A stretch of DNA of 64,000 bases. Source: Palsa-504 sp963739615. GTDB taxonomy: Bacteria > Actinomycetota > Actinomycetes > Streptosporangiales > Streptosporangiaceae. The notes under the pieces were generated by a model. The model was given only the letters and a program-made list of their open reading frames with translations, ran no database searches and was not told where the DNA came from. The stretch's first letter is position 1; each line of letters opens with the position of its first letter. Shown piece after piece: positions 26,923 through 35,671 of this stretch. The translations under genes and the position numbers were made by a program. The DNA lies in NCBI GenBank assembly GCA_963739615.1, contig CAVUBD010000038.1:16479-80478 (forward strand), written 5' to 3'.

Positions 26923-29313
26923 GTGACGCCACCGCAGCCGGGCGAGATCCATGTCGAGGATCAGCTCGAGCGCCGTATCCGCAAACCGGTCGACCTGCTG
27001 CGCTGCACCCTGTCCGCCACCGAGATCGTCGTGCTGGCAGCGGCCGGCATCGCGGCCAGCGCGACCACGTCCGGCGTCCAGACCGACATCGTGGGCGCGA
27101 GCAGGCGGCTACCGCACGCGCTGCTGGTCGCGGCGCCCCCGGTGGCACTGTTCGCCCTGCTCATGCTGCCGGTGGCGCTGGCCGTCCAGCTGCTCGTCAT
27201 GCGCCAGCCGCGACGGCTCGCCGAGGCGGTGGCGACGGGCGTCCTGGCCGGAGCCGTTACGGCGCTGGTCAACGACCTGCTCAGGAACGGTGTCGCCACC
27301 CGGCTCTACGACGCGATCATCATGTCCCGTCCCGGGGCCAGTCATGTCGCCGCCCTGGACCCTTACCTGGCGGGCCTGGTCGCCTACGCCACCATGGTCG
27401 GCCTGGTCGGACGGCCGTCCTGGCGCAACGCCCTGTGGGTGGCCGTCGGCGTGTACTCGGTCGTCCAGGTCGAGGCGCTGCGCACGACCGTCCTTTCGCT
27501 CCTGATCACGCTGCTCGCGGGCCGCGCCATCGGCCTCGCCGTCAGGTACGGCGCGGGCACGACGTCGCAGCGGCCCAGCGCCAGGGACATCGCGCTGGCG
27601 CTGGCCGGCACGGACCTCCCGGTCAGCGCCATCCGGCGGCTGCGCCAGGCCAGCACCGGAGTGGCCGGGTCCCGCCACTACGCGGCGACGACACGCGACG
27701 CCGGCCGGCTCGACGTCGTCGTATACGACCGGGACCAGCAGGCGGCCGGGGCGATCTACCGGGTCTACCGGTCGGTCCGGGTGCTCGCGCAGGTGTCACG
27801 CAGCTCCCCCCTGTCGGTGGACCACGCCGTCGAACGCCGGGCCCTGCTGTCCTACGCGGCCGAGGACGCGGGCGCGCCCACGCCGCGGCTGCGGGCCCTG
27901 GTCCGGGTCGGCCCCGAAGCCGCGGTGCTCGCCTTCGAGCACCACGACGGGACCACGCTGGCCAGGCGGAACCCCGGCTGCAGCGACGCCGAGCTCAGCC
28001 AGATCTGGGACGCGGTAGGAAAGCTGCACGCCCGGCACGTCACGCACCGGGGCCTGACCGCGGACCGCATCCTGCTGACCGACGACGGCCAGGCCATGCT
28101 GCTCGATCCAGGCGACGGCGACGTGGCAGCCAGCGACCTGCAGGTACGCCTGGACGTGGCCCAGCTCCTGGCCGAGCTGGCGCTCTACGTCGGACCTGAC
28201 CGGGCCGCCGCGCTGGGCCTGGAGAAGGCCGGCGCCGACGAACTGATGGCCGTGGTGCCGCTGCTGCAACCGGTCGCGCTGGCCCGTTCCACCCGGGCGG
28301 CGCTGCGCCGCCGCCGCGACGTGCTGCCCGCGCTGCGCAAGCTGCTGCTCCGGGTCGTCCCTGGCGGCGAGGTCGCCCCCGTGCGGGTGGAGCGCATCCG
28401 GTTCCGCACCCTGCTGACGCTGGTCGCGAGCGTCGTCGCCGCCTACCTGCTGGCCGGCGAGCTCGAGCGGGAAAGCCTGACCAGCGTGCTGCGCTCGGCC
28501 AACTGGCACTGGAGCATCGCCGCGCTGGCCCTGTCGGCCGCCACCTACGTGGGCGCCACGATGTCGCTGTCCGGCTTCGTCACCGACCGGCTGCCCTTCT
28601 TCCGCACCCTGCTCGCCCAGCTGGCCGGCTCCTTCGTCACGCTGGTGACCCCCGCCGCCGTCGGCGGCGCCGCGCTGAACATCCGGTACCTGCAGCGCAG
28701 GAAGATCCCCGCGGCGGTCGCCGCGGCCAGCATCGGCGTGGCCCAGGTGGTGGCATTCGTCCTGCACATCCTGCTGCTCGTGGTGTTCGCCGCGATCGCG
28801 GGAACGACGCTGAAGTACACGATCCAGCCGCCGCGGTGGGCCTACTTCGTGCTGGCCGGGCTCGTCGCCGCCGCGCTCGCGGTGCTCGCGGTCCCCCCCG
28901 GGCGGCATCTGCTGCGCGCCCGGCTGGCGCCGACGCTCGAGCAGGTCCTGCCCCGGCTGCTCGAGGTCACGCAGCATCCGCGCAAGCTCGCCTTGGGCAT
29001 CGGCGGCGCGCTGGTGCTTGACGCGGCCTACATCGCCAGCCTGGCCGCGTGTGTCGGCGCGTTCGGCCGGTCGGTGCCGATCGCGGCCATCGCCGTGGTG
29101 TACCTGACCGGCAGCGCCATCGGCTCCGTCATTCCCACCCCCGGCGGGATCGGCGGGGTGGAAGCGGCGCTGACCGCCGGGCTCACGGCCACGGGCATGT
29201 CCGGCGCGGTCGCGGTCAGCGCGGTGCTGCTGTTCCGGCTGCTGACCTTCTGGCTGCCGGTGCCGTTCGGCTGGGGCGCGCTGAACTACCTGGAGCGCAA
29301 AGGGGACCTGTGA
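26923..29313 (+). CDS. Kinase-like domain fused to LPG-synthase/flippase membrane domain
   Basis: A 796-residue membrane protein. The N-terminal ~200 residues have several hydrophobic helices. Residues ~230-480 resemble an aminoglycoside-phosphotransferase/Kdo-kinase fold: RHYAATTRDAGRLDVVVYDRD, VLAFEHHDGTTL, KLHARHVTHRGLTADRILL (catalytic-loop position, without the usual HxDxxxxN) and MLLDPGDGDV in place of DFG-like Asp. Residues ~490-790 are a flippase-like LPG_synthase_TM (AglD/UPF0104) domain with GSFVTLVTPAAVGGAALN and VIPTPGGIGGVEAAL. Such fusions are recurrent in actinobacteria and are thought to act in envelope lipid or glycan transfer. The GTG at 26923 gives a start near the conserved region; no better site is seen. 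Confidence 0.8.
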   Translation: MTPPQPGEIHVEDQLERRIRKPVDLLRCTLSATEIVVLAAAGIAASATTSGVQTDIVGASRRLPHALLVAAPPVALFALLMLPVALAVQLLVMRQPRRLAEAVATGVLAGAVTALVNDLLRNGVATRLYDAIIMSRPGASHVAALDPYLAGLVAYATMVGLVGRPSWRNALWVAVGVYSVVQVEALRTTVLSLLITLLAGRAIGLAVRYGAGTTSQRPSARDIALALAGTDLPVSAIRRLRQASTGVAGSRHYAATTRDAGRLDVVVYDRDQQAAGAIYRVYRSVRVLAQVSRSSPLSVDHAVERRALLSYAAEDAGAPTPRLRALVRVGPEAAVLAFEHHDGTTLARRNPGCSDAELSQIWDAVGKLHARHVTHRGLTADRILLTDDGQAMLLDPGDGDVAASDLQVRLDVAQLLAELALYVGPDRAAALGLEKAGADELMAVVPLLQPVALARSTRAALRRRRDVLPALRKLLLRVVPGGEVAPVRVERIRFRTLLTLVASVVAAYLLAGELERESLTSVLRSANWHWSIAALALSAATYVGATMSLSGFVTDRLPFFRTLLAQLAGSFVTLVTPAAVGGAALNIRYLQRRKIPAAVAAASIGVAQVVAFVLHILLLVVFAAIAGTTLKYTIQPPRWAYFVLAGLVAAALAVLAVPPGRHLLRARLAPTLEQVLPRLLEVTQHPRKLALGIGGALVLDAAYIASLAACVGAFGRSVPIAAIAVVYLTGSAIGSVIPTPGGIGGVEAALTAGLTATGMSGAVAVSAVLLFRLLTFWLPVPFGWGALNYLERKGDL

Positions 29314-29380
29314 GCACGCGGTACCGTGGATAAGCGGGTCCGCGACGCCCAGGGAGCGCGACATCACCAGATTCCTGCGA

Positions 29381-30805
29381 TTGACCAGGACCGCTGCCTT
29401 CTATCTCGTCACGTTCGCCATCGTCACCGCGGGCTCGATCTGGCTGGCGCTGCAGGTCGCGCCGCTGCAGACGGTCTCCGCGGCCGGCCAGACCGCCCAG
29501 GTGGGGGCGGCCGTCCCGGCGCTGAGCCTGTCGGGCCCGGGCGAGCTCGACCTGTTCGGCCAGGTGCTGCCGACCAGACCGCAGTTCGAGGGCCCGATCC
29601 GCCCGCTGCTCCAGCTGACCCACATCACCATCGACCCCCAGGTCGCGCAGCTGCTGCGCTCGGACGACCCGCGCCAGCTCAAGCTGAGCCTGAGCCAGCA
29701 GCTGGCGCAGGGCTGGAAGCGCTACTTCGAGTGGGAGACGCTGATCGCGGCCGGCTTCGCCGTCGTCGCGCTGCTCGCGGTAGCCGGGATCCGCAGGCAG
29801 CCGCACGCGAAGATGGCGAAGACCGTGATCGCGGGCCTGGTCGTCGTCTGCGCCGTGAACGTCGGCGGGGTGCTGCTGACCGCGTCCAGCACCCCCCGGG
29901 TCCTGCGCAGCGTCACGACCCTCGATGACCTGGTGGGCACCGACCCGCTCCAGGCGCCACAGCAGAACATGACCAAGCCGCTGGCCGGCGTGCAGGCGGT
30001 CGTGATCGGCGACTCGACCGCCTCCGCCGCGGGCAACCCGCTCCTGGCCCGCCCCACCGCCCTGGACCAGGCATGCGGCCGCAGCAGCGAGTCATATGCC
30101 GCCGACCTGGCCACGGTGAACAACTGGAACGTGCTGAACCTGGCCTGCAGCGGCGCCACCATCCAGAACGGCCTGCTCCGCGTCCAGGTCCTCGCCGACG
30201 GTCAGGTGGCGCCGGCCCAGCTGGTCGAGGCCCAGCAGGCCACGCACGCGAAGGTGGTCATCGTCAGCGTCGGGGCGGACGACGTCGAGTGGTCCATCAT
30301 GACCCGGCTCTGCGTGGCCAGCGCCGTGTGCAACGACAAGGTGTCCTCGGCCTACTTCAATACCGAGATCGGCGCCTTCACGCGCAGCTACTACCAGCTT
30401 CTCGCCGACCTCGCCGGGCTCCCCGGCAACCCCGCCATCTTGGTCAACCAGTACTACTCGCCGTTCGGGCCTGGCCTCGGCTGCCTGCGCAGGTACGGCA
30501 TCACCGCCGCGAAGGAGAAGGTGCTGCTCGCGCGGCTCGGGCAGCTGAACACGGTGCTGGCGCAGGGGGCGCAGACGTTCGGGTTCGGCGTCACCGCCCC
30601 GTCGTTCACCGGCCACGAGCTGTGCACCGCCGATCCCTGGGTGCAGGGCCCGGGCGACCCGGCGCCGCTGCACCCGACCGCGGCCGGCGAGCTGGCCATC
30701 GCGCTGGCCGACCAGCAGCTGCTGCCCAAGGTAGAGGGCCTGGTCCCCGCGCCGTCCGCTACGCCCGCCGCCACGGCCAGCAGCATTACCGCAGGGCAGG
30801 AATGA
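29381..30805 (+). CDS. SGNH/GDSL hydrolase with N-terminal membrane anchor
   Basis: A 474-residue protein. An N-terminal helix (AFYLVTFAIVTAGSIWLALQV) and a second one (LIAAGFAVVALLAVAGI, ~125; then VIAGLVVVCAVNVGGVLLT) hold it in the membrane. The C-terminal hydrolase has block I VVIGDSTASAAG (nucleophile Ser), a Gly-containing LACSGATIQNG, VSVGADDVEWS (block III-like) and HPTAAGELAIA carrying the catalytic His. Envelope ester or acetyl-group hydrolysis is inferred. TTG at 29381 is the only listed-type start, but an AGGGAG site lies correctly spaced for ATC at 29363, giving the very natural reading MTRFLRLTRTAAFY. It follows the flippase by 67 bases and is probably in the same operon. Confidence 0.75.
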   Translation: MTRTAAFYLVTFAIVTAGSIWLALQVAPLQTVSAAGQTAQVGAAVPALSLSGPGELDLFGQVLPTRPQFEGPIRPLLQLTHITIDPQVAQLLRSDDPRQLKLSLSQQLAQGWKRYFEWETLIAAGFAVVALLAVAGIRRQPHAKMAKTVIAGLVVVCAVNVGGVLLTASSTPRVLRSVTTLDDLVGTDPLQAPQQNMTKPLAGVQAVVIGDSTASAAGNPLLARPTALDQACGRSSESYAADLATVNNWNVLNLACSGATIQNGLLRVQVLADGQVAPAQLVEAQQATHAKVVIVSVGADDVEWSIMTRLCVASAVCNDKVSSAYFNTEIGAFTRSYYQLLADLAGLPGNPAILVNQYYSPFGPGLGCLRRYGITAAKEKVLLARLGQLNTVLAQGAQTFGFGVTAPSFTGHELCTADPWVQGPGDPAPLHPTAAGELAIALADQQLLPKVEGLVPAPSATPAATASSITAGQE

Positions 30806-31781
30806 TCTCGTCGCGGTAGGCGGCGAGGGTCTTCTCCTCCTCGTCGTGCATCAGGTACAGGGCGAACTGGTCGACCCCGATCCCGGCCAGCTCCTGCAGC
30901 CGGTCCACGTGCGCGCTGGCCGGGCCGAGCAGGCAGAACCGGTCCACGATCTCGTCCGGCACGAAGTCCACCGTCGGGTTGCCCGCCTTGCCGTGGTGCG
31001 CGTAGTCGTAGCCCTCGCGCCCGGCGATGTAGTCGGTCAGCGCGCGGGGGACCGGCCCGTCGGTCCCGTACCTGGCCACCAGGTCGGCCACGTGGTTGCC
31101 GACCATGCCGCCGAACCACCGCAGCTGCTCACGCTGGTGCGGCAGGTCAGACCCGACGTACCCGGGCGCCGCCACGCAGATGGTCAGCGCGGCAGGGTCG
31201 CGCCCGGCCGCCTGCGCCGCCGCGCGCACCGCGCCGATGGTCCAGCGCGCGATGTCGGGGTCGGCGGTCTGCAAGATGAAGCCGTCGGCCTGCTCGCCGG
31301 TGAGCTTGAGCGCCTTCGGCCCGTACGCGGCCATCCAGACCTCGAGCTTGCCGTCACGCACCCAGGGGATACGCAGCGGCTGGCCGTGCAGCGTCACCTC
31401 GCGTCCCTCGGCCAGGCCCTTGATCACCGTCATCGCGTCCGACAGCGTGGCCAGCGACATGGGCGACTGGCCGATGACCCGCCGGGCCGAGTCGCCGCGC
31501 CCGATCCCGCACACGGTCCGGTTGCCGTACATGTCGTTCAGCGTGGCGAACAGCGACGCGGTGACCGACCAGTCCCGTGTGCCCGGGTTGGTCACCATCG
31601 GGCCGACCGTCATCGCGGAGGTCGCGGCCAGGATCCGCGAGTAGATGACGAACGGCTCCTGCCACAGCACGTGCGAGTCCCAGGTCCAGCCGTAGCTGAA
31701 ACCTGCCTCCTCGGCCCGCTGCATCATCGCGATCACGCCGCTAGCAGGCGGGTTGGTCTGCAGCACCACCCCGAAATCCAT
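30786..31781 (-). CDS. LLM-class flavin-dependent oxidoreductase
   Basis: A 331-residue luciferase-like TIM-barrel protein. It begins MDFGVVLQTNPPASGVI and has WTWDSHVLWQEPFVI, MVTNPGTRDWSVTASLFAT, GIGRGDSARRVIG and MAAYGPKALKLTGE, typical of F420- or FMN-dependent members. The wording fits the TIGR03842-type subgroup, which is often encoded beside hydantoinase/dihydropyrimidinase genes. The exact reaction is unknown. GGAGGG lies 6 bases before the ATG. It is the third gene of the minus-strand pyrimidine-catabolism string, 31 bases after dihydropyrimidinase, and its end overlaps the convergent SGNH gene by 20 bases. Confidence 0.85.
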   Translation of the reverse strand: MDFGVVLQTNPPASGVIAMMQRAEEAGFSYGWTWDSHVLWQEPFVIYSRILAATSAMTVGPMVTNPGTRDWSVTASLFATLNDMYGNRTVCGIGRGDSARRVIGQSPMSLATLSDAMTVIKGLAEGREVTLHGQPLRIPWVRDGKLEVWMAAYGPKALKLTGEQADGFILQTADPDIARWTIGAVRAAAQAAGRDPAALTICVAAPGYVGSDLPHQREQLRWFGGMVGNHVADLVARYGTDGPVPRALTDYIAGREGYDYAHHGKAGNPTVDFVPDEIVDRFCLLGPASAHVDRLQELAGIGVDQFALYLMHDEEEKTLAAYRDEIIPALR

Positions 31782-31812
31782 AATTTTCCCTCCGAACGAA
31801 CGCCGGTACCAG

Positions 31813-33213
31813 CTACAGCAGATACTGATTCAGCCCGCGGGGCAGGAACGTGCCGTGGCCGGGACTGCCCACGTAGGCACCGTCGTCGATCACCACGCGG
31901 CCGCGGGCCATGGTGGTCACGACCCGGCCGGTGATCTCCATGCCCTCGTAGGCGGAGTAGTCCACGTTCATGTGATGGGTGGCGGCCGACAGGGTCTGCC
32001 GCGCGGCCGGGTCGTAGATCACGATGTCGGCGTCGGAACCGGCCGCGATCACGCCCTTGCGCGGGTACAGGCCGAACATCCTGGCCGGCGTGGTCGAGGC
32101 GACCTCCACCCAGCGCGGCAGGGTGAGCTGGCCCGCCACCACCCCGGCGTGCAGCAGGTCCATCCGGTGCTCGACGCCCGGCATCCCGTTGGGGATCTTG
32201 GAGAAGTCGCCCCGGCCGAGATCCTTGCCGTCCTTGAAGCAGAACGGGCAGTGGTCGGTCGACACCACGGACAGGTCGTTGGTCCGCAGCCCGCGCCACA
32301 GCGAGTCCTGGTGGTCCTTCGGCCGCAGCGGCGGGGAGGCGACGAACTTCGCGCCCTCGAAGTCCGGCCGGGCCAGGTCGTCCAGGGACAGGTACAGGTA
32401 CTGCGGGCAGGTCTCGGCGAACACGTTCTGGCCCGTATCGCGCGCCTCGGCGACCGCCTCGAGGGCCTGGCGGGCCGACAGGTGCACGATGTACAGCGGG
32501 CAGTGCGCGACTCCTGCCAGCGTGATGGCCCGCGAGGTGGCCTCGCCTTCGAGCTCGGGCGGCCTGGTCAGGCCGTGGTTCACCGGCTCGGTGCGGCCGG
32601 CCGCGAGCGCCTGCGCGACCAGCTGGTCAATGGCGATGCCGTTCTCCGCGTGCATCATCACCGTCGCGCCGCTGCGGGCGGCCTGCTGCATGGCCAGCAG
32701 GATCTCGCCGTCGGTCGCGTAGAACACGCCCGGGTAGGCCATGAACATCTTGAAGCTGTTCACCCCGGCCGCGATGCAGGCGTCCATCTCCTTCAGCGTC
32801 GTGTCGTTGACGTCGGAGACGATCATGTGGAAGCCGTAGTCGATCGCGCAGTTGCCGTCCGCCTTGGCGTGCCACTTGTCCAGGGTGGCGAGCAGCGAGG
32901 TGCCCTTGGCCTGGACGGCGAAGTCGACGATGGTGGTCGTGCCGCCCCACGCCGCGGCGCGGGTGCCGGTCTCGAACGTGTCCACAGAGAACGTGCCGCC
33001 GAACGGCATCTCCATGTGGGTGTGCACGTCGATCCCGCCCGGCAGCACGTACTTGCCGGTCGCGTCGATGAGCCGGTCCGCGGTCATGCTGACCTTGAGG
33101 CCCGGCCGCCGGGCCAGGACCATGGCGATCCTCTCGCCCTCGACCAGCACGTCGGCGTCCAGCGTGCCGGACGCCGTCACCACCGTGCCGCCGTAGATCA
33201 GCGTGGCGCTCAT
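31813..33213 (-). CDS. hydA: Dihydropyrimidinase / D-hydantoinase
   Basis: A 466-residue amidohydrolase that opens dihydrouracil or dihydrothymine to N-carbamoyl-beta-amino acids. Metal ligands: HxH in GGIDVHTHMEMPFGG, the carboxylated Lys in VNSFKMFMAYPG, His in MMHAENG and in LYIVHLSARQALE, and Asp in VVSTDHCPFCF. LSDADIV-type TIM-barrel ends (GSDADIVIYDPAA) are present. Start at 33213 (MSATLIYGG) is chosen over an upstream frame because it overlaps the previous stop (ATGA) and matches the family start. It lies between the carbamoyl-beta-alanine amidohydrolase-like gene and the LLM flavoprotein, making a reductive pyrimidine degradation operon. Confidence 0.92.
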   Translation of the reverse strand: MSATLIYGGTVVTASGTLDADVLVEGERIAMVLARRPGLKVSMTADRLIDATGKYVLPGGIDVHTHMEMPFGGTFSVDTFETGTRAAAWGGTTTIVDFAVQAKGTSLLATLDKWHAKADGNCAIDYGFHMIVSDVNDTTLKEMDACIAAGVNSFKMFMAYPGVFYATDGEILLAMQQAARSGATVMMHAENGIAIDQLVAQALAAGRTEPVNHGLTRPPELEGEATSRAITLAGVAHCPLYIVHLSARQALEAVAEARDTGQNVFAETCPQYLYLSLDDLARPDFEGAKFVASPPLRPKDHQDSLWRGLRTNDLSVVSTDHCPFCFKDGKDLGRGDFSKIPNGMPGVEHRMDLLHAGVVAGQLTLPRWVEVASTTPARMFGLYPRKGVIAAGSDADIVIYDPAARQTLSAATHHMNVDYSAYEGMEITGRVVTTMARGRVVIDDGAYVGSPGHGTFLPRGLNQYLL

Positions 33214-34052
33214 GGCTGCACCAGCGACTCGTAGGCGTCGGGGCGGCGGTCGCGGTAGAACTGCCACAGGTTCCTGACCTCGGCCAGCTGCTCCATGTCC
33301 AGGTCGCGCACCAGCACCTCGTCCTGGTCGTCGGCGGCGCCATCGCCGACGAGCTGGCCCCGCGGGTCGACGAAGTAGGTCTGGCCGTAGAAGTCGTTGT
33401 CGCCGAGCGGCTCGACGCCGACCCGGTTGATCGCGCCGATGAAGTACTCGTTGGCGACCGCGGCGGCGGGCTGCTCAAGCCGCCACAGGTACTGGGAAAG
33501 GCCCCGGCTGGTCGCCGACGGGTTGAACACGATCCGGGCGCCGGCCAGGCCGAGCGCCCGCCAGCCCTCGGGGAAGTGCCGGTCGTAGCAGATGTACACC
33601 CCGATCCGGCCGGCCGCGGTGTCGAAGACCGGGTAGCCGAGGTTGCCCGGCCGGAAGTAGAACTTCTCCCAGAAGCCCTTCACCTGCGGCAGGTGAGTCT
33701 TGCGGTACTTGCCGAGGTAGCTCCCGTCGGCGTCGATCACCGCGGCGGTGTTGTAGTAGACGCCCGGGTGCTCTTCCTCGTACATCGGCGCGATGATCAC
33801 GATGCCGTGCTGGCGGGCCACGTCCTGCAGCAGCCTGGTGGTCGGCCCGTCCGGGATGGCCTCGGTATAGGAGTAGTAATCGGCGTCCTGGACCTGGCAG
33901 AAGTAAGGCCCGTAGAAGAGCTCCTGGAGGCAGACCACCTGCGCGCCGGCCGAGGCCGCCGTCTGGATGTGGTTCACCGCCGCCGCGATCATCGAATCCT
34001 TGTCCCCGGTCCAGCGCTGCTGGATAAGCCCGGCCCGGACGATCTCAGCCAT
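33210..34052 (-). CDS. Nitrilase-superfamily N-carbamoyl-beta-alanine amidohydrolase
   Basis: A 280-residue carbon-nitrogen hydrolase. The catalytic triad is Glu in VVCLQELFYGPYF, Lys in GKYRKTHLPQVKGFWEKFYF and Cys in GVYICYDRHFPEGWR. The YFCQVQD, EKFYFRPGN and NRVG segments are those of beta-ureidopropionase, which converts N-carbamoyl-beta-alanine to beta-alanine, CO2 and ammonia, the last step of reductive uracil breakdown. AGGAG precedes the ATG. The first gene of the operon, its stop overlaps the dihydropyrimidinase start. The dihydropyrimidine dehydrogenase needed for step one is not in the window. Confidence 0.9.
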   Translation of the reverse strand: MAEIVRAGLIQQRWTGDKDSMIAAAVNHIQTAASAGAQVVCLQELFYGPYFCQVQDADYYSYTEAIPDGPTTRLLQDVARQHGIVIIAPMYEEEHPGVYYNTAAVIDADGSYLGKYRKTHLPQVKGFWEKFYFRPGNLGYPVFDTAAGRIGVYICYDRHFPEGWRALGLAGARIVFNPSATSRGLSQYLWRLEQPAAAVANEYFIGAINRVGVEPLGDNDFYGQTYFVDPRGQLVGDGAADDQDEVLVRDLDMEQLAEVRNLWQFYRDRRPDAYESLVQP

Positions 34053-34272
34053 CGCTCCTGCCCTTCCGTATTAGGCGTAAATCCCCATCTTCCCGCCCGG
34101 CCGGCCCGGTCGTAACCCGGTCAGCCTCCAGGGAAGCCCCAGGGAATCGCGTCCCCCTTGTATATCCCGACAAGCGTCCCCCTCCCCCCTGGGGGGACCG
34201 CGATCCGCGGGAATGAGCGAATAATGCGAAGTGACGGCGAACGCAGTCTAAGAACTCTTCAGGAGGACCAGA

Positions 34273-34911
34273 ATGACACAGCCATCCGGAGGTGGTGCGT
34301 CAACCGTACCCCCAGACATCATTTACATCATCCGCCACGGTGAAAAGCCCGCTGATCCGGCGCCCGTCGTCCCGGGGCAAGCACTGCCCGCGGCCGCCCC
34401 GCCTTTCGGCGTCGATTTCCAGGGCAATCAGAATGCGCACTCCCTGCTTCCCAGGGGCTGGCAGCGCTCAGGGGCGCTGGCCACCCTGTTCGATCCCGCC
34501 GCCGAACCGCGAGCCGGACTGCAGATCCCCGCGGCTCTGCTCTCACCTTCCTACGGCAGCCCGGACAAGACGGCCTGGCACCGGACGTACCAGACGATCC
34601 AGGGCCTGAGCGACCGTCTCGGGCTGGCGATAGTCTCCGCCTACGCCGAAGGCGATGAACCGGAGCTTGCCGCAAACGTCGTCAGTCAGTATTCCGGCGT
34701 CGTGCTTATCTGCTGGGAGCACCACCACATTCCGTCGCTCGCCTCGTCACTGCCCACCGTTGCGGGAACAGCGATCCCGCCAGCCTGGCCGGGTGATCGT
34801 TTCGATGTCGTCTGGACGTTCACGGTTGTCCCCGGAGCGGCCCCGGCACAGTACACCTTCGGCCAGATCCCGCAGCAACTCCTGTCCGGAGACACTGACA
34901 CGGTCATCTAG
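34273..34911 (+). CDS. Histidine-phosphatase-like protein
   Basis: A 212-residue protein of the phosphoglycerate-mutase-like clan. The phospho-accepting His is in IIYIIRHGEKPADP (RHGE, ~28) and a second His is in LICWEHHHIPSLAS (~150), in the expected order. GWQRSGALATLFDP fits the helix after the first motif. The Arg usually found between these (DLxRT) may be in WHRTYQTIQ. The substrate is unknown. No signal peptide is visible. A strong AGGAGG-like site lies 7 bases before the ATG. Its last 8 bases overlap the convergent HhH-GPD gene. Confidence 0.75.
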   Translation: MTQPSGGGASTVPPDIIYIIRHGEKPADPAPVVPGQALPAAAPPFGVDFQGNQNAHSLLPRGWQRSGALATLFDPAAEPRAGLQIPAALLSPSYGSPDKTAWHRTYQTIQGLSDRLGLAIVSAYAEGDEPELAANVVSQYSGVVLICWEHHHIPSLASSLPTVAGTAIPPAWPGDRFDVVWTFTVVPGAAPAQYTFGQIPQQLLSGDTDTVI

Positions 34912-35524
34912 GAGACGTCTCGGCGCCCGTCTTGGCCTTGGCGGCGGCCTTCATCGCCTGCTTATGCGAGCGCACCTGGCCCAGCGACTCCTCATCGGTG
35001 ATGTCCGCCACCGAGTAATGCGTGCCGTCGGCTCCGAACTGGCCCGCCGCCTCCTGCCACCCGGGTGGCCGCACCCCGAGCTGCTTGCCGAGCAGGGCCA
35101 CGAAGATCTGCGCCTTCTGGGTGCCGAACCCCGGCAGGGCCGCTACCCGCTTGAGCAGCTCCGCGCCCGATCCCGCGGACTCCCACAGCCGCGAGGCGTC
35201 CCCGTCGTACTGCTCCATGAGCAGCCGCGCCAGGTCCTGTACCCGGGCCGCCATCGCCCTCGGGTAGCGGTGCAGGGCCGGCCGTTCGGAGAAAATAAAG
35301 GCGAGCGCGTCCGGATCGAACTCCGCGAGCTCCGCGGCGGTGGGTTCATGCCCGAGCCGCCGCACCAGGTCAAGCGGTGCGCTGAAGGCGCGCTCGAGCG
35401 GCACCTGCTGGTCGAGCAGCATGGCGATGAGCAGGGCCAGCGGGCTGCGGGTCAGCAGCTCGCTGGCCTCGGGCTCAACCGGCATCCAGATCGTCACAGT
35501 GCCCTCCCCGGTGGTCACGACCAC
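34904..35524 (-). CDS. HhH-GPD family DNA-repair-like protein
   Basis: A 206-residue protein of the HhH-GPD-type group known as TIGR03252. It starts with PLALLIAMLLDQQVPLERAFS, the DNA-glycosylase-like opening, and has the helix-hairpin-helix VAALPGFGTQKAQIFVALL at ~128-146. The catalytic Asp of true glycosylases (GPD) is not evident; HhH is followed by GKQLGVRPPGW. The family is common in actinobacteria beside no fixed partner, and its activity is untested as far as I know. The start could be the later ATG (MPVEPEASELL) at 35485. Confidence 0.8.
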   Translation of the reverse strand: MVVTTGEGTVTIWMPVEPEASELLTRSPLALLIAMLLDQQVPLERAFSAPLDLVRRLGHEPTAAELAEFDPDALAFIFSERPALHRYPRAMAARVQDLARLLMEQYDGDASRLWESAGSGAELLKRVAALPGFGTQKAQIFVALLGKQLGVRPPGWQEAAGQFGADGTHYSVADITDEESLGQVRSHKQAMKAAAKAKTGAETSPR

Positions 35525-35671
35525 GTATCACGATCACTTATGCCGCAGCGTACTCCGGCCGCCGGGATCGGCTGCCGTCAAGATCCCCGGCGGTGCCAGC
35601 GCCCTATAAACTAGAAGCAGCTGGGCCGCCGCAGCGCGGTCCCCGGCCCGGGATCGATGAACGGAGTCAGC

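Noticed and set aside
27796..29367. 523-codon minus-strand frame opposite the flippase gene
   Set aside because: No recognisable motif; the plus-strand frame has membrane helices and family signatures.
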